Positions 27,040-36,091 of a stretch of DNA of 64,000 nucleotides are shown piece by piece. This stretch comes from Clostridiales bacterium (lineage in GTDB: Bacteria > Bacillota > Clostridia > Christensenellales > CAG-138). The stretch is taken from the NCBI GenBank assembly GCA_019416935.1, contig DXWI01000001.1:62001-126000 (forward strand). Reading direction: 5' to 3'. Made by a program: the position numbers and the translations under genes. The notes under the pieces are model-generated. The model was given only the letters and a program-made list of their open reading frames with translations, ran no database searches and was not told the DNA's origin. Every line of letters begins with the position of its first letter. Positions within the stretch are counted from its first letter, which is position 1.

Positions 27040-27972
27040 TCATCGCTTTTGAAACGGTACGAATTCGCACGCCGCGCGGCTGCTGCACAGGTCAAACACC
27101 GGCCTGCCCTCCCGAAAAAGGCGCGCGCGCACGCACGCGTTGCCGCTCTCGCGAATCAGCCCCGTCATCCTGCCGCGCACCGGCGAGCGGAGCGGATGGC
27201 CGGCGTCTGCGGCCTGCATGTCGATCTCGAGCAGCAGCTTTCCCTGCGACAGCCGGATGTGCTCCGCGTCGGCGCAAAGAACGCGCACGCCCCGATACGT
27301 TGCGAACCGATACTCCTGCCCGCGATACACGACCGCCGCAATGCACCCCAAAAAGTGAAACCCGCAGAACGGAATATCCGCAGTCGAAACCATGATCGAG
27401 CAGGGCTCCGAGAAGCCGTTGCATTGCAGCCATAGATAGCACCGGGGAAACGACGTGCCGCTGTCCATCTCGATATAGCCGGTACCGCCGTCAAAAGCAT
27501 GCGTCCTGCCGTCGATCTGCACGCTGCCGCCGAGCGCATGCGCCATGCTGATCACGCCGTGCCGGCACTCCATGGGGAAGAAACGGAACGGGCCCATGAT
27601 ATCCGTTTGAAGCGGGGTCAGCGGCCCGTATGTGATCTCCCCGCTCACGCCGGGGAGGCGTATCGTACAGCCGCGCGCCGAAAACGCCGAGTCTCCGGCG
27701 CGGATGACGCCGCCATGGAGCGACAGCGCGGGTACATCGAACAGCCGCGAGCCCTCCGGTGTGAGCATCTGTACGAATGCGCCGCTCTCTGCCCGGCCGG
27801 GAATGAAGGCGAGCATATCGCCATCCCTCTGGTGCTTGAAATACCAGCCCAGAAAGCCCCGTCCCGCAAGCGCCTTTCGCCCGCCGAGCCCGTCCGTCCG
27901 TGTGCCCGTCCGGCGGGCGCTTCCTGCGGCGCCCTCTTCCGGCCGCGCCTGTATGTTCCATAAAAACCGCAT
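27040..27972 (-). CDS. Tocopherol-cyclase-like protein
   Basis: 310 residues. Contains G-W-Y-F-K-H-Q near residue 45 and repeated beta-strand motifs (G-F-H-F-L-G-C, L-W-L-Q-C-N-G-F) seen in the tocopherol cyclase-like family, a lipocalin-like double-barrel fold. In Firmicutes the members do not make tocopherol and their role is unknown. The ATG at 27972 has GGGAGGAG upstream; the open frame beyond it is unlikely to be translated. It follows larC after a 340-base gap in the same direction. Confidence 0.7.
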   Translation of the reverse strand: MRFLWNIQARPEEGAAGSARRTGTRTDGLGGRKALAGRGFLGWYFKHQRDGDMLAFIPGRAESGAFVQMLTPEGSRLFDVPALSLHGGVIRAGDSAFSARGCTIRLPGVSGEITYGPLTPLQTDIMGPFRFFPMECRHGVISMAHALGGSVQIDGRTHAFDGGTGYIEMDSGTSFPRCYLWLQCNGFSEPCSIMVSTADIPFCGFHFLGCIAAVVYRGQEYRFATYRGVRVLCADAEHIRLSQGKLLLEIDMQAADAGHPLRSPVRGRMTGLIRESGNACVRARLFREGRPVFDLCSSRAACEFVPFQKR

Positions 27973-28311
27973 GCTCCACTCCTCCCTTCCCTTAGTATCG
28001 GCCGTTTTGCTGAAACCATGAGCAACGCGGGTCGCGATGGAGCGCTCCAACCAAACCGGAAAACGCAGGAATGCAAAAAGCGAGCGCATGGTTTGCGTTC
28101 GCCTGTAAACATTGCACATCGGCCACGGATGGCCATGCGCGACAAGGGACTGCCGTTTATCGTTGCAGTTGCAGCATCAGTACAGGTTCTTGCCATATAT
28201 GGCCGCGCCCGAAACACGGGCTTGGCCGCGGCGGCGTGTGCCGGTCTGCACCCGCGACGGCTGCAAGAAGCCGCGCCGAGGGACAGTCTCGTCCGATAGC
28301 ACCGCGACAGG
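27973..28311. other. Gene-free gap between larC and the tocopherol-cyclase-like gene
   Basis: About 340 bases with no convincing gene, RNA or clear promoter. Weak open frames here are antisense or lack ribosome-binding sites. Confidence 0.4.
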
Positions 28312-29523
28312 CTAACGGTGTGCAGTCGCAAGAAGCCGCGCCGTCACGGCCGCGAGCGGTTCGCCCGTTTGGGCAGCGATGCGCGCCGCGTCGTCAAACT
28401 CAACCTTTTCCCGCTCCGCGCCATAGCCGCTCGCGTACTTGACGCGCACCGGTCCGTACGGCGTTTCGACGGATGCGATCTCGCGCTTGAGCGTATAGCG
28501 GCCGAACAGCGCCTCGCGCACGCCGAGCGTGGTCGTGTGCAGAAACAGCGCTTTGAGCACGCGCTCGCGGTTCTCCGGCGCCGAAAGGCAGGTCAGCAGC
28601 ACGCCGGGCCGGTTTTTCTTCATGCCGATCGGCGTGGTATACACATCGAGCGCCCCCGCCTCAAACAGCCGCTCCATCGCAAAGCCGATGGCCTCCGGCG
28701 TCATATCGTCCAGATTGCAGCATAATTCCACCACCCGGCCGTCCGGCCCGCACGGGCCGCCCGCCGCATCCTCCACCCGCTCGCCCAGCAGCGCGCGCAC
28801 GCAGTTGGCCGCCTCAAAATCCTTTTTGCCCATGCCGCAGCCGATCCGCAGCACGCGCATCGTGGGCATGGGGCCGAACGACTCCGCAAAATGCCTGAGC
28901 AGCGCCGCACCGGTCGGCGTACACAGCTCGCCGCGGATTGCGCCGCCGTAGACGGGCACGCCGGTCAGCAGGTGCGCCGTCGCCGGCGCGGGTACCGGCA
29001 GCAGGCCGTGCGCGCAGCGCACCTCGCCGCAGCCGACATGCACCGGTGACGCGAGCACGCGGCCCACGCCCAGCTCGTGCAGGAGCAGGCACACGCCCAC
29101 CACATCCGCCACCGCGTCGAGCGCGCCGACCTCGTGAAAATGGATCTCGGTCACCGGCTCGCCGTGTACATGGCTCTCCGCATCCGCAATGAGGCCGTAG
29201 ACGGCCCGCGCGTCCGCGCGCACGCGCTCGGGCAGCGGCAGCGCATCGATCAGGCGCGAAATATCCGTAAACCCCCTGGCGTGATGGTGGTGGTGTGCGG
29301 CCTGCTGCGCCGCATCCTCCTCCGCGCCGAACACGGACACCGAAACGTGCGTCCCCACAACGCCGCATTTTTTCGCGCGCTGCGCCTCGACCCGCACGCC
29401 GGGCAGGCCGAGCGCATTCATGCGGTGCAAAAAGTCCTGCGGGTCGGGATGCAGCTCGAGCAGCGCCGCCATCAGCATGTCGCCCGCCGCGCCCATATTG
29501 CATTCCAAATAGAGTGTTTTCAT
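28312..29523 (-). CDS. larC: Nickel insertion protein LarC (NPN cofactor synthesis)
   Basis: 403 residues, one uninterrupted frame. CTP-dependent nickel cyclometallase that puts Ni into the pincer cofactor. Begins Y-L-E-C-N-M-G-A-A-G-D-M, has a His-rich stretch (H-H-H-H-H near residue 80, probable nickel binding), H-F-H-E-V-G, and C-N-L-D-D-M-T-P-E. The start at 29523 overlaps the larB stop. In Lactiplantibacillus plantarum larC needs a programmed frameshift; here it does not. Stop is TAG. Confidence 0.92.
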   Translation of the reverse strand: MKTLYLECNMGAAGDMLMAALLELHPDPQDFLHRMNALGLPGVRVEAQRAKKCGVVGTHVSVSVFGAEEDAAQQAAHHHHHARGFTDISRLIDALPLPERVRADARAVYGLIADAESHVHGEPVTEIHFHEVGALDAVADVVGVCLLLHELGVGRVLASPVHVGCGEVRCAHGLLPVPAPATAHLLTGVPVYGGAIRGELCTPTGAALLRHFAESFGPMPTMRVLRIGCGMGKKDFEAANCVRALLGERVEDAAGGPCGPDGRVVELCCNLDDMTPEAIGFAMERLFEAGALDVYTTPIGMKKNRPGVLLTCLSAPENRERVLKALFLHTTTLGVREALFGRYTLKREIASVETPYGPVRVKYASGYGAEREKVEFDDAARIAAQTGEPLAAVTARLLATAHR

Positions 29524-30284
29524 CGTTTGCCCTCCGTGAGATGGTTGATGAGGCTCGCCTGATAGCCCGCGCCGAATCCATTGTCGATGTTCACGACGCT
29601 CACGCCGCTCGCGCACGAATTGAGCATCGCCAGCAGCGCGGCCACGCCGCCGAACGAAGCGCCGTAGCCCACGCTCGTCGGCACCGCGATCACCGGGCAG
29701 TCGGCAAGCCCGCCGAGCACGCTCGCAAGCGCGCCCTCCATGCCCGCAATCGCGACGATCACCCGCGCGGTCATGATCTCGTCCAGATGCGCAAGCAGCC
29801 GGTGCAGGCCGGACACGCCCACATCGTACAGCCGCACGACCTCGTTGCCGAGCGCTTCGGCGGTCAAAGCCGCTTCCTCGGCCACGGGCAGATCGCTCGT
29901 GCCGCCGGTGGCGATCACGATCCTTCCGCCGGCGTCCGGTTTCGGGAACGCACCCACCACGCCGATGCGGGCCGTTTCATGATAGGTAAAGCCGGCAAGG
30001 CGCCCGCCAAGCGCTTCGGCCGCCTCTTTGGAGAGCCGCGTGATCAGCACGCAGCGCTCCCCCTCGCTTTGCATGGCGGACGCGATGGCCTCGATCTGCG
30101 CCGGCGTCTTGCCCGCGCCGAAGATGACCTCGGCCACGCCCTGCCGGAGCCCCCGGTGGTGGTCGGGCTTGGCAAAGCCCAGCTCCTCAAACGGCGCGCG
30201 CTTGAACGAGAGGATGGCGTCGTCGACGCTCGTTTCGCCGGCGGCAACGCGCGTCAGGAGGCTGCGAATCTGCTGTTGGTTCAT
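29520..30284 (-). CDS. larB: LarB, NaAD carboxylase/hydrolase (NPN cofactor synthesis)
   Basis: 254 residues. First enzyme of nickel-pincer nucleotide synthesis: carboxylates nicotinic acid adenine dinucleotide and releases AMP. The C-terminal half is PurE-like, with A-T-G-G-T-S-D-L-P-V-A-E-E-A and V-G-V-S-G-L-H-R-L, and ends with V-V-N-I-D-N-G-F-G-A-G. It lies 1-2 bases after larE and overlaps larC. Confidence 0.93.
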   Translation of the reverse strand: MNQQQIRSLLTRVAAGETSVDDAILSFKRAPFEELGFAKPDHHRGLRQGVAEVIFGAGKTPAQIEAIASAMQSEGERCVLITRLSKEAAEALGGRLAGFTYHETARIGVVGAFPKPDAGGRIVIATGGTSDLPVAEEAALTAEALGNEVVRLYDVGVSGLHRLLAHLDEIMTARVIVAIAGMEGALASVLGGLADCPVIAVPTSVGYGASFGGVAALLAMLNSCASGVSVVNIDNGFGAGYQASLINHLTEGKR

Positions 30285-30285
30285 G

Positions 30286-31032
30286 TCATTCCCTTTCCTT
30301 CAAATCCAGCAATACGGTTGAAAAATACGGTTCGATGGCGGCGCGCACCGCCGCCGCCTCCGCCGCCGCGCGCTGCAGCTGCGCTTTTTTGAGCTGTATC
30401 CGCGCCGCGTCATGGAACACGCGCACACGAAAATCGGAATAGCCGAGCAAAACCAGCGCCTTCTCCGCCTGCTCGATGCGCAGAAGCAGCGCCGGTTCAA
30501 GCGCTTGTCCGGCCGGCACGCGCGTGGCAAGGCAGGCGTAGGCCGGCTTGTCGGCGGTGGGGAGACCCGCCTCCCGCGAAAGCCTGCGGATCTCGGGCTT
30601 TGTCAGGCCGCATTCCCGAAGGGGAGAGCGCACAAAAAGCTCCGACAGCGCCCGCATGCCGGGCCGGTCGTCCGCATCGTCGGAGGCATTCGTGCCGTCG
30701 AGCACGAGCGAAAGCCCGTCGGCGCGCGCGCGCGCGGCGAGCGCGCCAAAGAGCTGCTTCTTGCAGTGATAGCAGCGATTCGGCGGGTTCTGCCGCACCG
30801 CTTCACAGGCAAGCGCATCCAGTTCGACGACCGTGAGCGGCACGTCGAGCGCGGCACAGAGCCGCTCGGCGTCGGCCAGTTCAAACGCGGGCTGGAACGC
30901 CGTTTTGATAAAATACGGGCGAATATCCGCCCCCGCCCGCAAGCCCGCATACAGCAGATAGGCCGAGTCCACGCCGCCCGAAAGTCCGAGCGCCGCGCGC
31001 GGATGGCGGTCAAAAAATTCTTGCAGCGTCAA
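30286..31032 (-). CDS. larE: LarE, sacrificial sulfur transferase (NPN cofactor synthesis)
   Basis: 248 residues. PP-loop enzyme (S-G-G-V-D-S, residues 18-23) that adds sulfur to the pyridinium carboxylate. Cys167 in Y-A-C-L-A-T-R matches the sacrificial Cys of L. plantarum LarE; C-Y-H-C is at 87-90. The best start is TTG 31032, which overlaps the TPR gene's stop as TTGA and has GGAGGGG about 10 bases upstream; upstream ATG codons are badly spaced from any ribosome-binding site. Confidence 0.9.
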   Translation of the reverse strand: MTLQEFFDRHPRAALGLSGGVDSAYLLYAGLRAGADIRPYFIKTAFQPAFELADAERLCAALDVPLTVVELDALACEAVRQNPPNRCYHCKKQLFGALAARARADGLSLVLDGTNASDDADDRPGMRALSELFVRSPLRECGLTKPEIRRLSREAGLPTADKPAYACLATRVPAGQALEPALLLRIEQAEKALVLLGYSDFRVRVFHDAARIQLKKAQLQRAAAEAAAVRAAIEPYFSTVLLDLKERE

Positions 31033-31829
31033 AGCGTTCTCCCCTCCAAATCCCATTGCTCCTTCCGGTTGGCCAGCCACGCAAAGCACGGCCAGTCCGC
31101 ATCCCTTTGCAGCATCCGCTCCCGGAGCGCGGCGGCCCTGCCGGTATCCCCTGCGCGCGCGAGCAGCGCGGCGGCGCCATAGGCCAGAATGGCAAAGTCC
31201 ATATGGCTCTGCCCGCCCCGCAGGGATTCGGGCAGCTCGCCCGCCGGAATCTCCCCCGCCATGGCGGAAACCGCGCGCGCATAGGCGGCGTGGTGTCCGG
31301 CCGCCATGTCCGGCCGGTACTCGGAGAGCAGCGCGGGCCTCTCGTCCAGCCGCATGGCCGAGAGCGCCTCCCAGTAGATCGCCGCGACGCCGAGCTCTGC
31401 GTCGGCCTTTTCAAAGCAGCGGACAAACCAGCCCCGCGCAGCGGCATGGTCGTTTTGCAGGCGGCAGCAGAGACCGAGCCGGTATGTGACATCCGGCGTT
31501 TCCCCGGTCAGCGCCATGCAGCGGAGAAAGTCCTGCCGCGCCTGTGCGAGCCGCAGCAGGGTCAGCCGCCGTCCCGCGCACAGACGAAGCGGTTCCGGCG
31601 CGTCCGGCCGCAGCACCATGGCGGCGCGGGCTGCGCCGAGCGCCTCCCGGTAGCGCATCTGCCGTGCGAGCGCGTCGCCGAGCGCCAACAGCGCGTCATA
31701 CCCATCCTTTCCCCGGCAGGCCGCGACCGCCGGCGAATCCGCCGGCGCCTCCCCCGAGCGCGGGCCGTCCGGGTCGCCCAGCAGCTCGTCCTGCCAGCGG
31801 GCGCGAATATCCGAAAAATACGCTTCCAT
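31029..31829 (-). CDS. TPR-repeat protein inside the lar operon
   Basis: 266 residues, helical, with TPR-like units (A-L-G-D-A-L-A-R-Q-M-R-Y-R-E-A-L; Y-R-L-G-L-C-C-R-L-Q). No enzyme motif. It is coupled to its neighbours at both ends: its ATG overlaps the FmdE stop (TGATG), and its TGA overlaps the larE start. GGAG is 9 bases upstream of the ATG. An adaptor or chaperone in NPN synthesis is possible but not shown. Confidence 0.7.
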   Translation of the reverse strand: MEAYFSDIRARWQDELLGDPDGPRSGEAPADSPAVAACRGKDGYDALLALGDALARQMRYREALGAARAAMVLRPDAPEPLRLCAGRRLTLLRLAQARQDFLRCMALTGETPDVTYRLGLCCRLQNDHAAARGWFVRCFEKADAELGVAAIYWEALSAMRLDERPALLSEYRPDMAAGHHAAYARAVSAMAGEIPAGELPESLRGGQSHMDFAILAYGAAALLARAGDTGRAAALRERMLQRDADWPCFAWLANRKEQWDLEGRTL

Positions 31830-32362
31830 CAAAGGATTCTCCGGTACTCGGAAAAACAATCCTCGCAGACCGGCTCACCGTCCTGCAGGCGCATATGGTT
31901 CTCCGCGGTCGGTTCGCCGCACCGGCTGCAAACGCAGGTTTTGAAGATGCGCGACCCCTCCGGCAGCCGGTCTTTGGCGGGTTTGACGTCAAACATCTCG
32001 TGATAGTCGCCGTTCATGAGCCAGTCGCGCCGCTCGTCCCGCGTTTTGTCCGGCGTGGGACGGAGCACGAGCCGCACGGAGCGGCCGCTCCTGCGGTCGA
32101 AAAAGCTGAACGCCTGCTTGCCGCGAAGCGCGAGCAGCAGATTGCCCTTGCCGATGGAGCAGCCGAGCAGACTCTGCACCGCGTCCACGCCGCAGGCGTC
32201 GTTCTCCGCAATGCACACGAGCTCCTCATCCCCCGCGCGCTCGGCAACGTCGAGCAGTTCCAATGCGTACAGGCTGGCCTGATACCCGACGGCAAGGCCG
32301 CCGCACGCGTGGCCGTGGAAATCCACGCACCGTTCCCAGAGCTTCCTGTCCAGATCCTTCAT
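31829..32362 (-). CDS. FmdE-domain protein with C-terminal zinc finger
   Basis: 177 residues. Has the FmdE core V-D-F-H-G-H-A-C-G-G-L-A-V-G-Y (about residues 10-24), E-N-D-A-C-G-V-D-A-V-Q, and a C-terminal C-S-R-C-G ... C-E-D-C treble-clef finger. The fold is named after formylmethanofuran dehydrogenase subunit E but occurs without that enzyme; metal handling is a reasonable guess given the nickel transporter upstream and lar genes downstream. The ATG at 32362 has GGAGG 8 bases before it. Confidence 0.8.
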   Translation of the reverse strand: MKDLDRKLWERCVDFHGHACGGLAVGYQASLYALELLDVAERAGDEELVCIAENDACGVDAVQSLLGCSIGKGNLLLALRGKQAFSFFDRRSGRSVRLVLRPTPDKTRDERRDWLMNGDYHEMFDVKPAKDRLPEGSRIFKTCVCSRCGEPTAENHMRLQDGEPVCEDCFSEYRRIL

Positions 32363-32400
32363 TTCCAGTACCTCCGTTGCTTTGTCCATCCATTCCCATC

Positions 32401-32580
32401 CGCCCGCACCCCAGTGGCCGGGCAACCGAGGTTTCAGCACGGCAGCCCCCAAGTAGCCGGACAACCCGGGTTCTCAGCGCGGCAGCGCCCCAGTAGTCAG
32501 GCAGCCCGGATTCTCAGCGCGGCAGCACCCCAGTAGTCAGGCAACCGATGTTTCAGCGCCGCAGCACCCCTCAGTCCGTA
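32401..32580. repeat. Tandem repeat, 40-bp unit, ~4.5 copies
   Basis: Units at 32401-32440, 32441-32480, 32481-32520, 32521-32559 and a partial copy running to the end of the nikC-like gene. Consensus begins GGCAGC-x-CCCCAGTAGTCAGGCA and ends TTCTCAGCGC. It sits between the transporter and FmdE genes and overlaps the last few codons of the transporter gene. No unique spacers. Confidence 0.85.
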
Positions 32581-33398
32581 TAGCTCCGGCCGCCCGCGAC
32601 GGCCCCGCTCCTGCCCTCGAAATACTGGTTGATGCAGTAAAACGCGATCACAACGAGCGCGATGCACGCGCCCGGACTCACGAGCCAGTGGTACGCGCCG
32701 CGCGTAAAGCCGCCGCCCCGATACGCAAGGTTGATCATGCGCCCCCACGTCACGGCCGTCGGGTCGCCCATGCCGAGAAAGCTCAGCGTCGCCTCGAGCA
32801 TGATGCAGTGCGCCACGCTCATGATGTAGCGCGACAGAATGACCTCGTACAGATTCGGCAGCACATGTCCCAGCACGATCCGCCTCTGCGGGACGCCGAG
32901 GATCAAAAGCGATTCGACGAACGGCGTCTGCCTGAGCTGCATGGTTCTCACGCGCACCGTGCGCGCCGTGCCGCACCAGCCGAGCAGCGCAATGATCAAA
33001 ACGATGCTTTTCATGCTCGAACCGGCAAACGACGCCACGACGATCGCCATCGGCAGCATCGGGATCATCAAAAACACCTGAATCACGCCGCCGAACAGCG
33101 CGCCGCGCCAGCCGGGCAGATAACCCGCCGCCAATCCCGCCGCCGTACCGACCACGAGCGAGATCAGCGCCGCCGAAACGCCCGAAAGCAGCGTCGCACC
33201 GGCGGCATAGATCAGCTCGGTAAGCACATCATAGCCCAGATCGTTCGTGCCGAGCGGGTGCGCGGCGCAAGGGTCCAGCCACGGCGCGAACATCTGCTTG
33301 GGCGCATACTGCGCGAGCGCCGCCGGGAACAGCGCGCACGCCGCAAAGCTGAAAAGGATCAGCGCGCCGAGCAGCAGCAGCGGTCGGTTACGCCTCAT
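32571..33398 (-). CDS. nikC: ABC importer permease, NikC/DppC type
   Basis: 275 residues. Six predicted membrane helices with the binding-protein-dependent transport loop (around G-V-P-Q-R-R-I-V-L-G-H-V-L-P-N) that docks with the ATPase. N-terminal H-P-L-G-T-N-D-L-G-Y-D is typical of DppC/NikC. It overlaps the NikB-type gene by 11 bases. Nickel as cargo is inferred from the lar genes that follow in the same operon; a peptide or other metal complex cannot be ruled out. Confidence 0.82.
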   Translation of the reverse strand: MRRNRPLLLLGALILFSFAACALFPAALAQYAPKQMFAPWLDPCAAHPLGTNDLGYDVLTELIYAAGATLLSGVSAALISLVVGTAAGLAAGYLPGWRGALFGGVIQVFLMIPMLPMAIVVASFAGSSMKSIVLIIALLGWCGTARTVRVRTMQLRQTPFVESLLILGVPQRRIVLGHVLPNLYEVILSRYIMSVAHCIMLEATLSFLGMGDPTAVTWGRMINLAYRGGGFTRGAYHWLVSPGACIALVVIAFYCINQYFEGRSGAVAGGRSYTD

Positions 33399-34365
33399 GC
33401 ACCCTGCACCTCACTTTCGGATCGAGCAGCACGCACACGGCGTCCGTGACAAGGTTTGCCGCGACCACGACCAGCGCGCTCACAAACAGGCACCCCTGCA
33501 GCACGGGATAGTCCCGCGCGGTAATGGCCGCCGAGAGGAGCGAGCCCATGCCCTTGATGGAAAAGATCGTCTCGATCACCAGCGACCCGGACACGAGAAA
33601 CCCCACGTTCATGCCGACCATCGCGACAAACGGCTGGCAGATGTTGGGCAGGATATGGCAAAACGCAATCCTTGCGTCCGACAGGCCGCGGCTTCTGGCG
33701 TACAGCACATACTTTTCGTTCCGCTGCCGGGCAACCGTGCCGCACACCATCAGGTACTTGGCCGGCACCGCGCCGATCACGAGCGTTGCTACGGGCAGAA
33801 CCAGGTGCAGCGCCCGGTCGAGGAGCGCGGCGAGCGGCCCCTCCGGCACGCGGAGCGATGCGAGCTGTCCCATCGGCAGCCAACCGAGCCGGAACGAGAA
33901 CAGAAGAATGAGCAGCAGCGCCAGCAAAAACGCGGGGATCGCATCGGCAACGATCTGCACCGCTGTGACCGCGCTCTCCACCGCGCTGCCGCGCTTCATC
34001 CCCATCAGGCAGCCGAGCACGAGCGCAATGCCCGCGCTGAGCACGACGGCTGGCACGGCGATGGACAGCGTGGCGGGCAGACGCTCCCGGATCAGGCGGC
34101 CCACCGGCGCGTTGTGATGATAAGAGTAGCCGAGATCGCCCGTAAAAATGCCGAAAAGATAGTCGCCGAACTGCTCGGGCAGCGGGCGGCCTGCGCCGGT
34201 CTTTTCGAGATAATACGCATATTCCTGTTCCGAAACCTGCGCCTCGTCCATTCCCACCAGCATGAGCACGGTGTCGCCCGGCATGAGCCGCGGCAGCGCG
34301 AAGTTGAACACAGTGATCAGCAGCAGGCAGGCGAGGGAGGTCAGCAATCCCTTTTTCATACGCAC
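33388..34365 (-). CDS. nikB: ABC importer permease, NikB/DppB type
   Basis: 325 residues. N-terminal helix and A-L-P-R-L-M-P-G-D-T-V segment of the DppB family, then a cytoplasmic loop around A-R-S-R-G-L-S-D-A-R-I with the H-I-L-P-N coupling motif. Start is GTG 34365 or the ATG two codons later at 34359, which is better placed relative to AAGGTG. It pairs with the NikC-type permease. Confidence 0.82.
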   Translation of the reverse strand: MRMKKGLLTSLACLLLITVFNFALPRLMPGDTVLMLVGMDEAQVSEQEYAYYLEKTGAGRPLPEQFGDYLFGIFTGDLGYSYHHNAPVGRLIRERLPATLSIAVPAVVLSAGIALVLGCLMGMKRGSAVESAVTAVQIVADAIPAFLLALLLILLFSFRLGWLPMGQLASLRVPEGPLAALLDRALHLVLPVATLVIGAVPAKYLMVCGTVARQRNEKYVLYARSRGLSDARIAFCHILPNICQPFVAMVGMNVGFLVSGSLVIETIFSIKGMGSLLSAAITARDYPVLQGCLFVSALVVVAANLVTDAVCVLLDPKVRCRVHEA

Positions 34366-34438
34366 ATACGCACCTTATTATTTCGGCCATGGAGAAGGGG
34401 CGCGCGGTATGCGCCCCTTTCCCGGCAAAGCGCCGTTC

Positions 34439-36091
34439 TCATCTGTTCTCGGTCAAATACATCCACGTCTGTACGTTCAAAATGCCGAACGTACCGTCCA
34501 CAACAAACCCGTCAAAGCGGCTGTTGTAGGCCTGCACATGCGCGTCCCAGAACAGAGCGACGGCCGGCAGCGTTTCCGCATAGTAATTTTGTATGTCGGC
34601 GGCAGCGGCCAGATACGCGTCCATATCGGCCGCGGCGTCCGCCCGGTCGAGCAGCGCCCGGTAGCCTTCGTCGTACACCTGTCCGTAGCCCATCGGGTTT
34701 TCGCCGAAGAGATACAGCGAGGCAAGTCCCTGCTTCATGGACATTCCGTAGGCGGTGAGCCCTGTAATGACCGCCGTCTGGGCGCGCTGCTGCTCGGTCA
34801 GCTCTCTGAAATCCGCGACCTCGCGCACGTCGAGCGTCATCTCGATGCCCACCTCTGCCAGATTGTTTTTGAGAAGCTCCGCATAGCGCTGGTGCGCCGG
34901 CTTGTCGCCGCGCAGCATGACCGGGAAGGTGAGCTTATTCCCATTGTATTCGAGCACCCCGTCGCCGTCAAGATCGGTGCAGCCGGCCTCCTGCAGCAGC
35001 TGCTTCGCCGCGTCGAGGTCGCGCTCGAGCACCGGCGTTTCCACATAGCCATAGGTGCCCTCGGGCACAAAGCCCGCGCGCGAAGCGACCGCGTAGGCCG
35101 AGCCGAAGGTCGCGCGGAACGCCGTATAGTCGATGGCCTTCGCGACGGCCCTGCGGATGGCCGCGTTGGTAAAGGGCTCGGCGCTGTTGTTGAAGATCAG
35201 CACCGCGCTGTTGGCCGTGTTCGCCACGGGCAGCAGCGTAAGGTCGGCGCACGCTTCCAGATCCGCGATAACGGCGGGATTCACGCCGCCGGAATACTTG
35301 TACACCATATCGATCTGGCCGGCCTTGAGCGCCATGTACATCGTGTCCTCGCTGTCAAAGAGCTGGAGCAGCACGTTCTCCGCCGCAGGCGCCCCATCCG
35401 GGTACGCCGCATTGGCGGCAAACTCGACCACGCCCGCGTCCGCTTCGAACCGGACGAAGCGATACGGCCCGCAGCCGATGTTCGCCCGCTCGTTTTCCAC
35501 CGTGGTGTAATCGGCCACGCCGTCGTAGATGTGCCTGGGCAAGATGCGCAGCGTTGTCAGCGAGGCGAGCTGGCGCGGATTCGGCGCGGCAAGCTCCAGC
35601 TCGATCGTCCGCTCGTCGAGCACGCGGATGCCGGCATACGCATCGGCGTAGCCGCCGCCCGACTGTTCGTCAAAATACTCGAGCGTGAAGCGGATATCCT
35701 CGGCCGTCACCGGCTCGCCATCATGCCACGCCATGCCCTCGCGCACGGTCAGCGTCCAGACGCGGCTGTCGCCGGTCGCATAGTCGCACAACAGCGGCTG
35801 ATACGCGCCGGTTTCGTCGATCCATACCGGCGCGAGCTGGCTCAGCGTGCCGGAGATCACGTCAAAGCTGTACTCGCTGCGGTTGGCCGACAGAATTTCC
35901 GCCGTCGTACCGACGATGACGGTATCGATCGTGTTTTTCGGTTCCGCCGTGGGCTCCGCAGCGGACTCCGCCGTGGACGCGGCCGGCGCCTCCGTCGGCT
36001 CTGCGGCCGGCGCGCCGGTGCAGCCGCCGGCAAAGGCGGCAGCGCTCATCACCATGAGCAGGGTCAGGAAAAGGGCCAGTGTTTTTTTCAT
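34439..36091 (-). CDS. nikA: ABC importer solute-binding lipoprotein (family 5, NikA/DppA type)
   Basis: 550 residues. Signal peptide with lipobox F-A-G-G-C, a Thr/Ala/Glu-rich linker, then a family 5 extracellular binding domain (E-N-V-L-L-Q-L-F-D, G-P-Y-R-F-V-R-F). Its ATG overlaps the NikE-type stop as ATGA. Family members bind peptides or nickel chelates; nickel is favoured by the genome context. Confidence 0.85.
   Translation of the reverse strand: MKKTLALFLTLLMVMSAAAFAGGCTGAPAAEPTEAPAASTAESAAEPTAEPKNTIDTVIVGTTAEILSANRSEYSFDVISGTLSQLAPVWIDETGAYQPLLCDYATGDSRVWTLTVREGMAWHDGEPVTAEDIRFTLEYFDEQSGGGYADAYAGIRVLDERTIELELAAPNPRQLASLTTLRILPRHIYDGVADYTTVENERANIGCGPYRFVRFEADAGVVEFAANAAYPDGAPAAENVLLQLFDSEDTMYMALKAGQIDMVYKYSGGVNPAVIADLEACADLTLLPVANTANSAVLIFNNSAEPFTNAAIRRAVAKAIDYTAFRATFGSAYAVASRAGFVPEGTYGYVETPVLERDLDAAKQLLQEAGCTDLDGDGVLEYNGNKLTFPVMLRGDKPAHQRYAELLKNNLAEVGIEMTLDVREVADFRELTEQQRAQTAVITGLTAYGMSMKQGLASLYLFGENPMGYGQVYDEGYRALLDRADAAADMDAYLAAAADIQNYYAETLPAVALFWDAHVQAYNSRFDGFVVDGTFGILNVQTWMYLTENR

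Noticed and set aside
28312..29523. Programmed frameshift in larC
   Set aside because: Unlike L. plantarum larC1/C2, the gene is one continuous frame.
32401..32580. Possible CRISPR array
   Set aside because: Units are contiguous 40-bp tandem copies without unique spacers and without cas genes nearby.
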